From the NCBI GenBank assembly GCA_900552715.1, contig USAV01000034.1:1-16158 (forward strand): a DNA stretch of 16,158 nucleotides, written 5' to 3'. A program made the translations under genes and the position numbers. The notes under the pieces are model-generated. The model was given only the letters and a program-made list of their open reading frames with translations, was not told the DNA's origin and made no database searches. The DNA is from an uncultured Veillonella sp. Lineage in GTDB: Bacteria; Bacillota; Negativicutes; Veillonellales; Veillonellaceae. This document shows positions 1 through 6,519 of the stretch, one piece after another (positions within the stretch are counted from its first letter, which is position 1; every line of letters begins with the position of its first letter).

Positions 1-186
1 AAAATCTTAATTGATGCAGGTGTAGTTAACTCTCAACGTAATGGCTTATGGACACGTTACTCCATTAACGAAGCTACATTTGGCGACATTCTAGAAATCA
101 TCCCTCAATTATATAAATCTAAGGATGAGTGCATTTGTGCGCAAATTAAATACTGCCGTATTTCTGAGCACGAAAAAGAAGCGTAA
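1..186 (+). CDS. ArsR-family winged-helix regulator, C-terminal fragment
   Basis: The reading frame is open from the left edge and ends at TAA 184-186, giving the last 61 residues of a protein whose start lies outside the window. The first residues (LIDAGVV, then NGLWTRYSI) match the end of the recognition-helix region and the beta-hairpin wing of ArsR/SmtB-type winged-helix repressors, where 'L..AGLV..RR.G.W.YY.L' is the usual pattern. ArsR proteins are small dimeric repressors that leave DNA on binding metal or another signal. The tail holds three cysteines (fragment residues 44, 46 and 52, CIC...C), which could be a C-terminal thiol or metal site, but this is inference. The dinB start codon follows its stop after two bases, so the two genes are almost certainly co-transcribed. 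The family call rests on the wing region only. Confidence 0.7.
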   Translation, partial: KILIDAGVVNSQRNGLWTRYSINEATFGDILEIIPQLYKSKDECICAQIKYCRISEHEKEA

Positions 187-188
187 CA

Positions 189-1682
189 ATGAGACGTTGG
201 ATTATGCATGTTGATATGGATGCATTCTTCGCGTCCATCGAACAACTGGATCATCCAGAGTATAAAGGCCACCCCGTTATCGTGGGTGGTCTTTCTTCAC
301 GTGGTGTCGTTGCTACCTGCTCTTATGAGGCTCGTAAATTCGGTGTTCATTCTGCCATGCCTATTTCAAGGGCTAAGAAATTATGTCCTGATGGTATCTA
401 TGTGTATCCGCGCATGGATCGCTACAAAGAGGTATCACATCAGATTTTTTCTATTATGAAAGAATTTACTCCCTACATTGAGCCACTATCTATCGATGAG
501 GCCTTTCTTGAGGTAAGTGGCATGTCTACTATGTATAGCGGACCTAAAGCGTTAGGGCGTGCCATTAAGGACCGTGTGTATGAGCAGACAGGACTCATCA
601 TCTCGGCAGGATTAGCACCTAATAAATTTTTAGCTAAACTAGCCTCCGATTTAGATAAACCAGATGGTCTTGTAGTGATTCCCTATGGTCGTGAGAAAGA
701 AATCCTAGCACCGTTGCCTATAAAACGTATTTGGGGTGTAGGACCTCATACGGAAAAACGGTTGAAAGCAGGAGGCTTTCACTTGATGCGTCACATTCAA
801 GCCTTGCCAGATGAACGGAGTCTCATTCCCATTGTAGGCAATCAGGCGCGACGCATATGGGAACTGGCAAATGGTATTGATGAACGGCCTGTGGAAACAG
901 ATCGTAAAATACAATCCATCGGAGCCGAAGAAACCTACGAAGAGGACCTTGTCGATGGCAGTGCTATTGAACTCGAGTTCAGATATTTTGCCAATCGTCT
1001 ATCGAAGCGGTTACGGAAACGGAATCTGTTAGGGCATACCGTGTCGATTAAGGTGCGCTATGATGACTTCACTACTGTATCACGGCAGAAACGATTAGAT
1101 ACACCATCTGATCATGAGCATGTATTCTTTGAAACAGCACTGCTTTTGTGGAACAAGCTGATGCAAGATAAGACGAGCAAGAAGCCTAAAGGGACGAAGA
1201 AAGATGTGGAAGCACTAGGGGCTACTACAAAGATAAAATCTAGGAATCTTAGCTATAATGGATCTAATTATAGTCAGTCTAATTATAGTGGATCGAACTA
1301 TTGTAGCTCTAAGGGGATTGCCTTTATGGAGCCACCAAGCCCTATACGCTTGTTAGGCCTTACCGTAAGTGGTCTCGATGAAGAGGTACCGATGCAGGAT
1401 AGCCTCTTTGAGTCGCCCCGAAATGAAAACGAAAATAAGCTGGCTGGTGTGTTAGACTCCTTAGAATCTAAGTTCGGTGAGACTGCAGTTATGAGCGGCG
1501 CTCTATGGCAGCGCTTTCACGGAGAAAATGGGGCGCGTAGAAAGAGATCAGAACTTAAGGCCGCAGTAGATGCACAATCTACTAAAAAGGATGTGGATTC
1601 TAATAAAGCGAATGAGACATCAGATACCATGAAAGTAGGTCTTGAAGACGATGAGGTAGGGGATACTAACGAGGATGTATAA
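189..1682 (+). CDS. dinB: DNA polymerase IV (Y-family, DinB) with little-finger insertion and long tail
   Basis: Error-prone Y-family polymerase for translesion synthesis in the cytoplasm. The N-terminal HVDMDAFFASIE (residues 7-18) holds the metal-binding Asp9 and the steric-gate Phe14, and SIDEAFLEV (101-109) holds the catalytic Asp103 and Glu104. A helix-hairpin-helix thumb motif, IWGVGPHTEKRL, lies at 181-192. The little finger runs from about 240 to 396, ending in the typical strand IRLLGLTVSGL. QDSLF at 403-407 fits a beta-clamp binding motif. At 497 residues it is far longer than the usual 350-420. The extra length is a basic and Ser/Asn/Tyr-rich insertion (about 328-380) inside the little finger, with three pentapeptide repeats, and a charged low-complexity tail (about 445-497). 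The start two bases after the upstream stop suggests translational coupling; its ribosome site is weak. The enzyme family is certain; the role of the additions is unknown. Confidence 0.95.
   Translation: MRRWIMHVDMDAFFASIEQLDHPEYKGHPVIVGGLSSRGVVATCSYEARKFGVHSAMPISRAKKLCPDGIYVYPRMDRYKEVSHQIFSIMKEFTPYIEPLSIDEAFLEVSGMSTMYSGPKALGRAIKDRVYEQTGLIISAGLAPNKFLAKLASDLDKPDGLVVIPYGREKEILAPLPIKRIWGVGPHTEKRLKAGGFHLMRHIQALPDERSLIPIVGNQARRIWELANGIDERPVETDRKIQSIGAEETYEEDLVDGSAIELEFRYFANRLSKRLRKRNLLGHTVSIKVRYDDFTTVSRQKRLDTPSDHEHVFFETALLLWNKLMQDKTSKKPKGTKKDVEALGATTKIKSRNLSYNGSNYSQSNYSGSNYCSSKGIAFMEPPSPIRLLGLTVSGLDEEVPMQDSLFESPRNENENKLAGVLDSLESKFGETAVMSGALWQRFHGENGARRKRSELKAAVDAQSTKKDVDSNKANETSDTMKVGLEDDEVGDTNEDV
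1260..1304 (+). repeat. Three 15-bp tandem repeats inside dinB
   Basis: Three consecutive 15-bp units (ggatctaattatagt, cagtctaattatagt, ggatcgaactattgt) encode the pentapeptides GSNYS, QSNYS and GSNYC. The unit length is a multiple of three, so gain or loss of a unit would keep the frame. They sit in the nonconserved insertion of the little-finger domain. Confidence 0.8.
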
Positions 1683-1791
1683 TTCTTTACAATAGACTTA
1701 TAAAGTTTATATTGAATACTTTCGCTAATATAAATGTTCATGTTACAATATGGATATAGTGTTTAGAAATTACCGCAAGAGAGGTATAGAT

Positions 1792-2076
1792 ATGAGTTTA
1801 TTTCGTGTAGCCATCCATTATGGCATCAACAGCAATGGCTTCTTGTCCTATGATACAGAAGCAAAAACAGTATCCGTAGAGTTACCTGAACAAGAATGGG
1901 TAGATAAGGTTATCGCTTACTTAAACGATGAACATGCTATCGAGCATGCTACAGGCCTTGATACCTATGAACGTTTGAATGTAAAACCATTAGAATCTTT
2001 AGACAATTTGAAATTAGCATTAACGCGCATGTGGGAAGCCATCGACGTACAAGTTGACTGGAGCCGTCCAGCGTAA
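1792..2076 (+). CDS. Small conserved-looking protein of unknown function (94 aa)
   Basis: I do not recognise this protein. The frame is open from an ATG at 1750, but the ATG at 1792 is preceded by AAGAGAGG (1777-1784) at a normal distance, so I chose that start, which gives MSLFRVAIHYG. The product is small, acidic and soluble, with no signal peptide or membrane segment. It begins with a beta-strand-like stretch, and the middle (ELPEQEWVDKVIAYLND) looks helical. Trp residues near the C-terminus (MWEAIDVQVDW) are distinctive. About 110 bp separate it from dinB, and a strong terminator follows directly, so it may be the last gene of the regulator-dinB transcript or a single-gene unit. Coding is supported by the ribosome site, the codon use and the terminator position. 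Confidence 0.75.
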   Translation: MSLFRVAIHYGINSNGFLSYDTEAKTVSVELPEQEWVDKVIAYLNDEHAIEHATGLDTYERLNVKPLESLDNLKLALTRMWEAIDVQVDWSRPA

Positions 2077-2084
2077 ATAAAATG

Positions 2085-2128
2085 ATACCCCTTCATAACT
2101 ATATATTGGTTATGAAGGGGTATTTATT
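2085..2128 (+). terminator. Intrinsic terminator after the 94-aa gene
   Basis: A perfect 15-bp stem (2085-2099 pairs with 2109-2123, ataccccttcataac) with a 9-base loop is followed by a short T-rich stretch. It lies 8 bases past the stop codon. Confidence 0.85.
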
Positions 2129-2155
2129 ATAGCTATAGTTGTTATGTGATAATAC

Positions 2156-2170
2156 TATAATATGCTATAA
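2156..2170 (+). promoter_or_regulatory. Candidate -10 elements for pectate lyase
   Basis: TATAAT lies at 2156-2161. A second possible -10, TATAAC with an upstream TG (extended -10), lies at 2165-2170. No good -35 is visible at the right distance. The region is between the preceding terminator and the ribosome site AAGGAA (2183-2188) of the lyase gene, so a promoter is expected here. Confidence 0.45.
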
Positions 2171-2196
2171 CGTAATAAAATTAAGGAACTAGAACT

Positions 2197-3465
2197 ATGA
2201 GAAAGATAATGATAACCCTTGGATTATTCATTACATTAATTGCTATTGTAATGATAACCTCTTTTCGTGGCTCGGCTGAGAGTCCTACCTTTATGCGTGA
2301 AGCATTACCGAAACAGGACGGATTTGCTTCTGTAGGCAATGGGACTACTGGTGGTGCTAATGCTACAGAGCAGAATGTGTTTAAAGTAACAAATAAAAAA
2401 GAATTTGTATCAGCTCTTAAGAATAGAAAAAACACTACACCTAAGATTGTACTAGTCTATGGAACTATAGATTTTGATACCGATGATAATGGTAAACCAT
2501 TGACTATGAAAGACTACATGGTCGATGGCTATGACTTTCAACAATATTTAGAAACTCATAAGCCGCAAAGCACAGCGCCTAAGAGTTTAAAAGATGAGCA
2601 AGAAGCAAAGCGTAAGGCATCACAAAAGAATCAAAGTAAGTCTATTACTGTTCATGTACCGTCTAATACAAGCATCATTGGCATGGACAATGCGAAATTA
2701 AAGGGTGTAAATTTGGTTCTTGATTCAGATAATGTAATCATACGAAATATACAGTTTGAATCTCCTTATGACTATTTCCCTGCTTGGGATCCTAATGATG
2801 GACCAGAGGGCAATTGGAATTCCCAGTATGACAGTATTTCTATAAAAGGTGGTACACACATTTGGATTGATCATTCTTCCTTCCAAGATGGCTCTGAAAC
2901 AGTAGAAAAATACTTTGGTCGTAAATATGAGCATAGAGATGGATTGGTTGATATTACCAATGAAGCTGACTATATAACGATTTCTTATTCGACGTTTGCA
3001 AACCACAATAAAACCATGTTGATTGGTAGTAGTGATTCAAAAATATCAGATGAAGGAAAATTACATGTAACTTTGCATCATAATTATTTTCATAATGTAG
3101 TACAACGCTTACCAAGAGTACGATTTGGCCAGGTGCATGTGTATAATAATTACTTTGCGTCAGATACTACCAATGGTGAATATGCTTATGCTTACGCACT
3201 AGGTGTTGGGAAAAAATCCCAAATCTATGCTGAAAACAATGTGGCGGATATAGCAGGTAAAGACTATACATCATTTGTGAAAGTCTTTGGAGGAAAACAA
3301 CTTACTACAGTTAATAATATGTTTAACGGACAAATCATTGATACATTCAATGATACGTTAACACCTGTAGATTGGAAACCTGAACTGTTTACTAAAATAG
3401 ATCCTGTAAATGAAGTAAAAGAAAATGTATTACGTAATGCGGGGGCAAATAAAATTAATAGATGA
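2197..3465 (+). CDS. Secreted pectate lyase, polysaccharide lyase family 1
   Basis: Cleaves polygalacturonate-type chains by calcium-dependent beta-elimination, acting outside the cytoplasm. An N-terminal hydrophobic segment (residues 4-21) ends near GSA-E (26-29), a plausible signal peptidase site. The PL1 parallel beta-helix core is clear: WIDHSSFQDGS (223-233), DGLVDITNEADYITIS (248-263) and NKTMLIGSSD (271-280), followed by QRLPRVRFG (303-311). By analogy with Erwinia PelC, Asp248/Asp252 lie in the calcium-site region, Lys272 matches the conserved lysine and Arg304 the catalytic base. A Lys/Gln-rich stretch (about 122-149) looks like a loop insertion. At 422 residues it is slightly longer than typical PL1 enzymes. 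AAGGAA 8 bases upstream supports the start. It has its own promoter region and terminator, so it is probably a single-gene unit. Family assignment is firm; substrate preference (pectate or a related uronan) is not visible. Confidence 0.92.
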   Translation: MRKIMITLGLFITLIAIVMITSFRGSAESPTFMREALPKQDGFASVGNGTTGGANATEQNVFKVTNKKEFVSALKNRKNTTPKIVLVYGTIDFDTDDNGKPLTMKDYMVDGYDFQQYLETHKPQSTAPKSLKDEQEAKRKASQKNQSKSITVHVPSNTSIIGMDNAKLKGVNLVLDSDNVIIRNIQFESPYDYFPAWDPNDGPEGNWNSQYDSISIKGGTHIWIDHSSFQDGSETVEKYFGRKYEHRDGLVDITNEADYITISYSTFANHNKTMLIGSSDSKISDEGKLHVTLHHNYFHNVVQRLPRVRFGQVHVYNNYFASDTTNGEYAYAYALGVGKKSQIYAENNVADIAGKDYTSFVKVFGGKQLTTVNNMFNGQIIDTFNDTLTPVDWKPELFTKIDPVNEVKENVLRNAGANKINR

Positions 3466-3527
3466 TATATTCTAGTTATATGTATAGATAGCGTATGTAA
3501 GTGTTTACGCCTAATAACGATGAAGAC

Positions 3528-3559
3528 AGCCTATAGGATTGATTTCCTATAGGCTTTTC
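3528..3559 (+). terminator. Intrinsic terminator after pectate lyase
   Basis: A perfect 11-bp stem (agcctatagga 3528-3538 with 3545-3555) and 6-base loop are followed by TTTTCT. It is 62 bases past the lyase stop codon. Confidence 0.85.
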
Positions 3560-3625
3560 TCATGTACTGTTTCTATATGAGAGCATGTATACAAGATTTT
3601 GTATTGCATAATCGCCATTTATATG

Positions 3626-3642
3626 TTACGATTTAATCGTAA
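3626..3642. promoter_or_regulatory. Perfect 7-3-7 palindrome upstream of catalase
   Basis: TTACGAT-TTA-ATCGTAA is a perfect inverted repeat just upstream of the Fur/PerR-like box. It is the right size for a dimeric repressor or activator operator. The regulator is not identifiable from sequence. Confidence 0.45.
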
Positions 3643-3646
3643 TAAT

Positions 3647-3661
3647 AAATAATGATTATTA
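3647..3661. promoter_or_regulatory. Fur/PerR-like box upstream of catalase
   Basis: The 15-mer AAATAATGATTATTA matches the 7-1-7 Fur consensus (TGATAATnATTATCA) at 12 of 14 positions and the PerR consensus (TTATAATnATTATAA) at 11 of 14. It immediately precedes the candidate -35 (3663-3668). PerR is the classic peroxide-responsive repressor of catalase genes in Firmicutes, so peroxide or iron control is likely. Which of the two regulators binds cannot be told from the site. Confidence 0.6.
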
Positions 3662-3662
3662 A

Positions 3663-3693
3663 TTGATAACGTTTATTGTTTTTATGTAATAAT
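3663..3693 (+). promoter_or_regulatory. Candidate catalase promoter
   Basis: TTGATA at 3663-3668 (4 of 6 to TTGACA) is followed by AATAAT at 3688-3693 (5 of 6 to TATAAT). The 19-base spacing is longer than ideal, so this is tentative. The Fur/PerR-like box abuts the -35, as expected for repression. Confidence 0.4.
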
Positions 3694-3760
3694 ATATTTC
3701 ATACAATTTTTAAGGTCGCATATTATTACTTATTTTTTATTCTAAGTAGGAGTTTGTAAC

Positions 3761-5224
3761 ATGAGTGATGAAAAGAAATTAACAACAGCCTTTGGCGCTC
3801 CTGTACCAGATAATCGCAACTCTGCTACAGCAGGTAAACGTGGTCCTGTATTGATGCAAGATGTTTGGCTCATGGAGAAATTAGCTCATTTTGAGCGCGA
3901 AGTGATTCCTGAACGTCGTATGCATGCAAAAGGATCTGGCGCATTTGGTACTTTTACAGTAACTAATGATATTACAAAATATACGAAAGCAAAAATTTTC
4001 TCTGAAGTAGGTAAACAAACACCGTTATTCGTACGTTTCTCCACAGTTGCTGGCGAACGTGGTGCCGCTGATGCAGAGCGCGATATTCGTGGATTTGCTG
4101 TAAAATTCTATACAGAAGAAGGTAACTGGGACCTCGTAGGTAACAACACACCTGTATTCTTTATCCGCGATCCATTGCAATTCCCTGATTTGAACCGCGC
4201 TGTAAAACGGAATCCAAAAACAAATCTTCGCGATGCGACAGCAAACTGGGACTTCTGGTCTAGCTTGCCAGAAGCAATTCACCAAGTAACAATCGTTATG
4301 AGTGACCGTGGTATTCCTAAATCCTACCGCACAATGCATGGTTTCGGTAGCCATACATATAGTCTAATTAATGAAAACGATGAACGGGTATGGGTTAAAT
4401 TCCACTGGGTTTGCCAACAACCAATTGAAAACCTCTCCAATGCTGAGGCTGCTGAAATTGTGGCTAATGACCGTGAAAGCCATCAACGTGATCTCTTCGA
4501 TGCTATTGAACGCGGTGATTTCCCTAAATGGAAATTATGCATCCAAGTGATGACAGAAGAACAAGCTAATAACATGCCATACAATCCATTTGATTTAACA
4601 AAAGTATGGTATCATGACGAATTCCCATTGATTGAAGTTGGTGTGATGGAGCTTAACCGCAACCCAGAAAATTATTTCCAAGATGTAGAACAAGCTGCAT
4701 TTGCTCCAACAACTATCATTCCCGGCATATCTTTCTCTCCTGATAGAATGCTTCAAGGTCGTTTGTTCTCTTATGCCGATGCGCAACGCTATCGTCTAGG
4801 GGCAAATTATTATCAAATCCCTGTTAATGCCGCTAAATGTCCTGTAAATATCTATCACCGAGATGGGCAAGGACGTATAGATGGAAATCATGGATCTACA
4901 ATTGGCTATGCTCCTAATAGCTTCGGTGAATGGGCTGAACAACCAGAATTTAAAAATCCTCCTCTCGACGTATCTGGCCCAGCTTACCAATATGACTTCT
5001 ATGAAGACGACTCTGACTTCTTTACACAACCAGGTAAACTGTTCCGTCTCATGAGCCCTGAAAAACAACAAATCTTGTTTGAAAATACAGCAGCAGCTAT
5101 GGATGGCGTACCTGATTTCATCAAAGAACGCCATGCAAAACATTGCTACCAATGTGATCCAGCTTATGGAGAAGGTGTAGCTAAAGCCTTGGGCATGAAC
5201 ATCGATTTCAGCGATGTAAAATAA
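3761..5224 (+). CDS. katA: Monofunctional heme catalase (small-subunit, clade 3 type)
   Basis: Converts hydrogen peroxide to water and oxygen in the cytoplasm, as a heme-containing tetramer. The distal catalytic His55 is in PERRMHAKGSGAFGTF (50-65). The essential Asn128 is in DLVGNNTPVFFIRD (124-137). The proximal heme ligand Tyr338 is in the signature RLFSYADAQRYRLG (334-347). The length of 487 residues is normal for small-subunit catalases, and nothing is missing. AGGAG at 3748-3752 is 8 bases before the ATG. The gene stands alone between the upstream pectate-lyase terminator and its own terminator at 5382. The Fur/PerR-like box indicates peroxide- or iron-responsive control. In an oral or gut anaerobe this would protect against peroxide from neighbouring streptococci. 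Family assignment is certain; the symbol is by convention. Confidence 0.97.
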   Translation: MSDEKKLTTAFGAPVPDNRNSATAGKRGPVLMQDVWLMEKLAHFEREVIPERRMHAKGSGAFGTFTVTNDITKYTKAKIFSEVGKQTPLFVRFSTVAGERGAADAERDIRGFAVKFYTEEGNWDLVGNNTPVFFIRDPLQFPDLNRAVKRNPKTNLRDATANWDFWSSLPEAIHQVTIVMSDRGIPKSYRTMHGFGSHTYSLINENDERVWVKFHWVCQQPIENLSNAEAAEIVANDRESHQRDLFDAIERGDFPKWKLCIQVMTEEQANNMPYNPFDLTKVWYHDEFPLIEVGVMELNRNPENYFQDVEQAAFAPTTIIPGISFSPDRMLQGRLFSYADAQRYRLGANYYQIPVNAAKCPVNIYHRDGQGRIDGNHGSTIGYAPNSFGEWAEQPEFKNPPLDVSGPAYQYDFYEDDSDFFTQPGKLFRLMSPEKQQILFENTAAAMDGVPDFIKERHAKHCYQCDPAYGEGVAKALGMNIDFSDVK

Positions 5225-5271
5225 ACTAACAAATCTCTCAAACTTATAAATCCCTTACAAAACGCTCTTAT

Positions 5272-5326
5272 ATTTACATAAATAATCCCATAAACTTGCA
5301 CACACTATATAACTATTTATGTAAAT
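5272..5326. repeat. 13-bp inverted repeat, 29-bp spacer, downstream of catalase
   Basis: atttacataaata (5272-5284) and its exact reverse complement (5314-5326) flank a 29-base AT-rich spacer, in the 157 bp between the catalase stop and its terminator. It could form a stem-loop in the 3' untranslated region or be a protein site. No T-tract follows, so it is not itself a terminator. Confidence 0.5.
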
Positions 5327-5381
5327 GATATTCTATCTGAACAATAGAAACGATTCAAAGAACTTCCTTAAACTAAGACGG

Positions 5382-5423
5382 AGCCCCACCTTGCTATGTA
5401 GCTCATAGTAAGGTGGGGCTTTT
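5382..5423 (+). terminator. Intrinsic terminator after catalase
   Basis: A 17-bp GC-rich stem (5382-5398 with 5404-5420, one G-T wobble) and 5-base loop are followed by TTT. It lies between convergent genes. The opposite strand lacks a T-tract, so it acts mainly for the catalase side. Confidence 0.85.
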
Positions 5424-5450
5424 GTCATGGGGGCGTATATTTAACTATTA

Positions 5451-6332
5451 CTAATCAAATTTTTTATTTGTTAGGTCTTGATACATAAGCTTAGCGATTT
5501 CATACTGTGGATCACCGGCTTGTAGTTGGTGTGATGGTAATTTAAATACAGCTTCAGCTCTTTCCTCTTTCTTGATATCGATACCCTTTGCATCTTCAGA
5601 ACGACTTATGGAAATGGTATGTGTTGTTGGATTAATGAAGTACGCATTTACATCGATGCTGAAAGCTTTGTTTTCGTCTTTTCTCATGATTACACGTAGT
5701 ATCATAGCTGAAATAGCAGTGGTACCATCTTTTTCACCTAATAGCTGCTTAGATGTGTAATCCACATAATCTGCATAGACATAAATATCGCCAGGTTTAG
5801 CCTTGTCATAATCTTGTGTATAAGCCTCTACTAAACGCAAATCGAGTTGTCTGCCAAATGGTCTAGAGAACATTTCACTTTGTAATATGCGTGTTTCACT
5901 GACAGGTGGATAGGACGGTATGGGTGTTAAACCTTTTAGCATATCTGTGCGTGTTTCGTCTTTTCTTTTAGCCTGACGTTCTGCAGTGACCTTGTCTAAG
6001 CGTTTACGCTCTTTTAACATGGCCTTTTCTTGTTCTTCTTTAGTTTTGTAAGTTTTTACGGATACAACACGGTTACCAGACATAGTCACTGTTGAATAGA
6101 CGGGCTTATCTTTGGTCGGTTTTCCCTTAGACATATTAAGCGTAGATTGTACTATAGCAGGTGTTGCGTTTTCGATAGATTTTTTTAGCTCTGGAATATT
6201 AGAATAATCCATCTCAACCACTGCAGCATCTGTACTTTCAGTTGGCTGTACTGGTGTAGCCCCATATGCAGATGATATAGCCAATATAGCTAATAGTGAA
6301 CTGGTAATAATTGATCGTTTACATACTTTCAT
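5451..6332 (-). CDS. Secreted protein of unknown function (293 aa)
   Basis: I do not recognise a family. The frame is open from 6374, but the ATG at 6332 is preceded by AAAAGAGG and starts a clean signal peptide: basic MKVCKRS, a hydrophobic core (8-21) and a cleavage region around AYGA-T (22-26). The mature protein has a spacer, then a strongly charged helical stretch (about 96-133, Lys/Glu/Arg rich, likely coiled coil). A C-terminal region (about 145-293) follows with alternating hydrophobic strands (GDIYVYADYVDY, SIDVNAYFINPTTHTISI), which resembles a compact periplasmic beta domain. No lipobox and no catalytic motif are visible. It is transcribed divergently from the acid phosphatase and convergently with catalase. 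Its likely place is the periplasm. Confidence 0.8.
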   Translation of the reverse strand: MKVCKRSIITSSLLAILAISSAYGATPVQPTESTDAAVVEMDYSNIPELKKSIENATPAIVQSTLNMSKGKPTKDKPVYSTVTMSGNRVVSVKTYKTKEEQEKAMLKERKRLDKVTAERQAKRKDETRTDMLKGLTPIPSYPPVSETRILQSEMFSRPFGRQLDLRLVEAYTQDYDKAKPGDIYVYADYVDYTSKQLLGEKDGTTAISAMILRVIMRKDENKAFSIDVNAYFINPTTHTISISRSEDAKGIDIKKEERAEAVFKLPSHQLQAGDPQYEIAKLMYQDLTNKKFD

Positions 6333-6381
6333 TACATATACCTCTTTTTTATAAGAACTCTCTAATACTATCAACAGCTGT

Positions 6382-6387
6382 ATTATA
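6382..6387 (-). promoter_or_regulatory. Extended -10 promoter for the 293-aa secreted protein
   Basis: On the minus strand TATAAT is preceded by TGc, a full extended -10. It lies about 50 bases upstream of the ATG at 6332. The matching -35 window (about 6405-6410) is poor, which an extended -10 can compensate for. Confidence 0.55.
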
Positions 6388-6404
6388 GCATAGTTCTTGT
6401 GTAG

Positions 6405-6440
6405 ATAGATTTAAAATACACAGATAGACTATAAATCTAT
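6405..6440. repeat. 9-bp inverted repeat in the divergent intergenic region
   Basis: atagattta (6405-6413) and its exact complement taaatctat (6432-6440) are separated by 18 bp. The left arm overlaps the expected -35 position of the minus-strand promoter, so it could be an operator for one or both divergent genes. The AT-rich composition makes chance occurrence possible. Confidence 0.35.
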
Positions 6441-6519
6441 AGAGGACTTTCGTATACCTATGTAGAATTACATTGTGTATTGGATGTATACAGAGAGCAC
6501 ATGTGGATAGGAGGCAATT

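Noticed and set aside
4025..5152. Antisense open frames within catalase
   Set aside because: The sense strand encodes a complete, motif-perfect catalase; the antisense peptides have no start signals or recognisable features.
5382..5423. Bidirectional terminator for the convergent catalase and secreted-protein genes
   Set aside because: The minus-strand reading of the stem is followed by CCGTC rather than Ts, so only the plus-strand function is supported.
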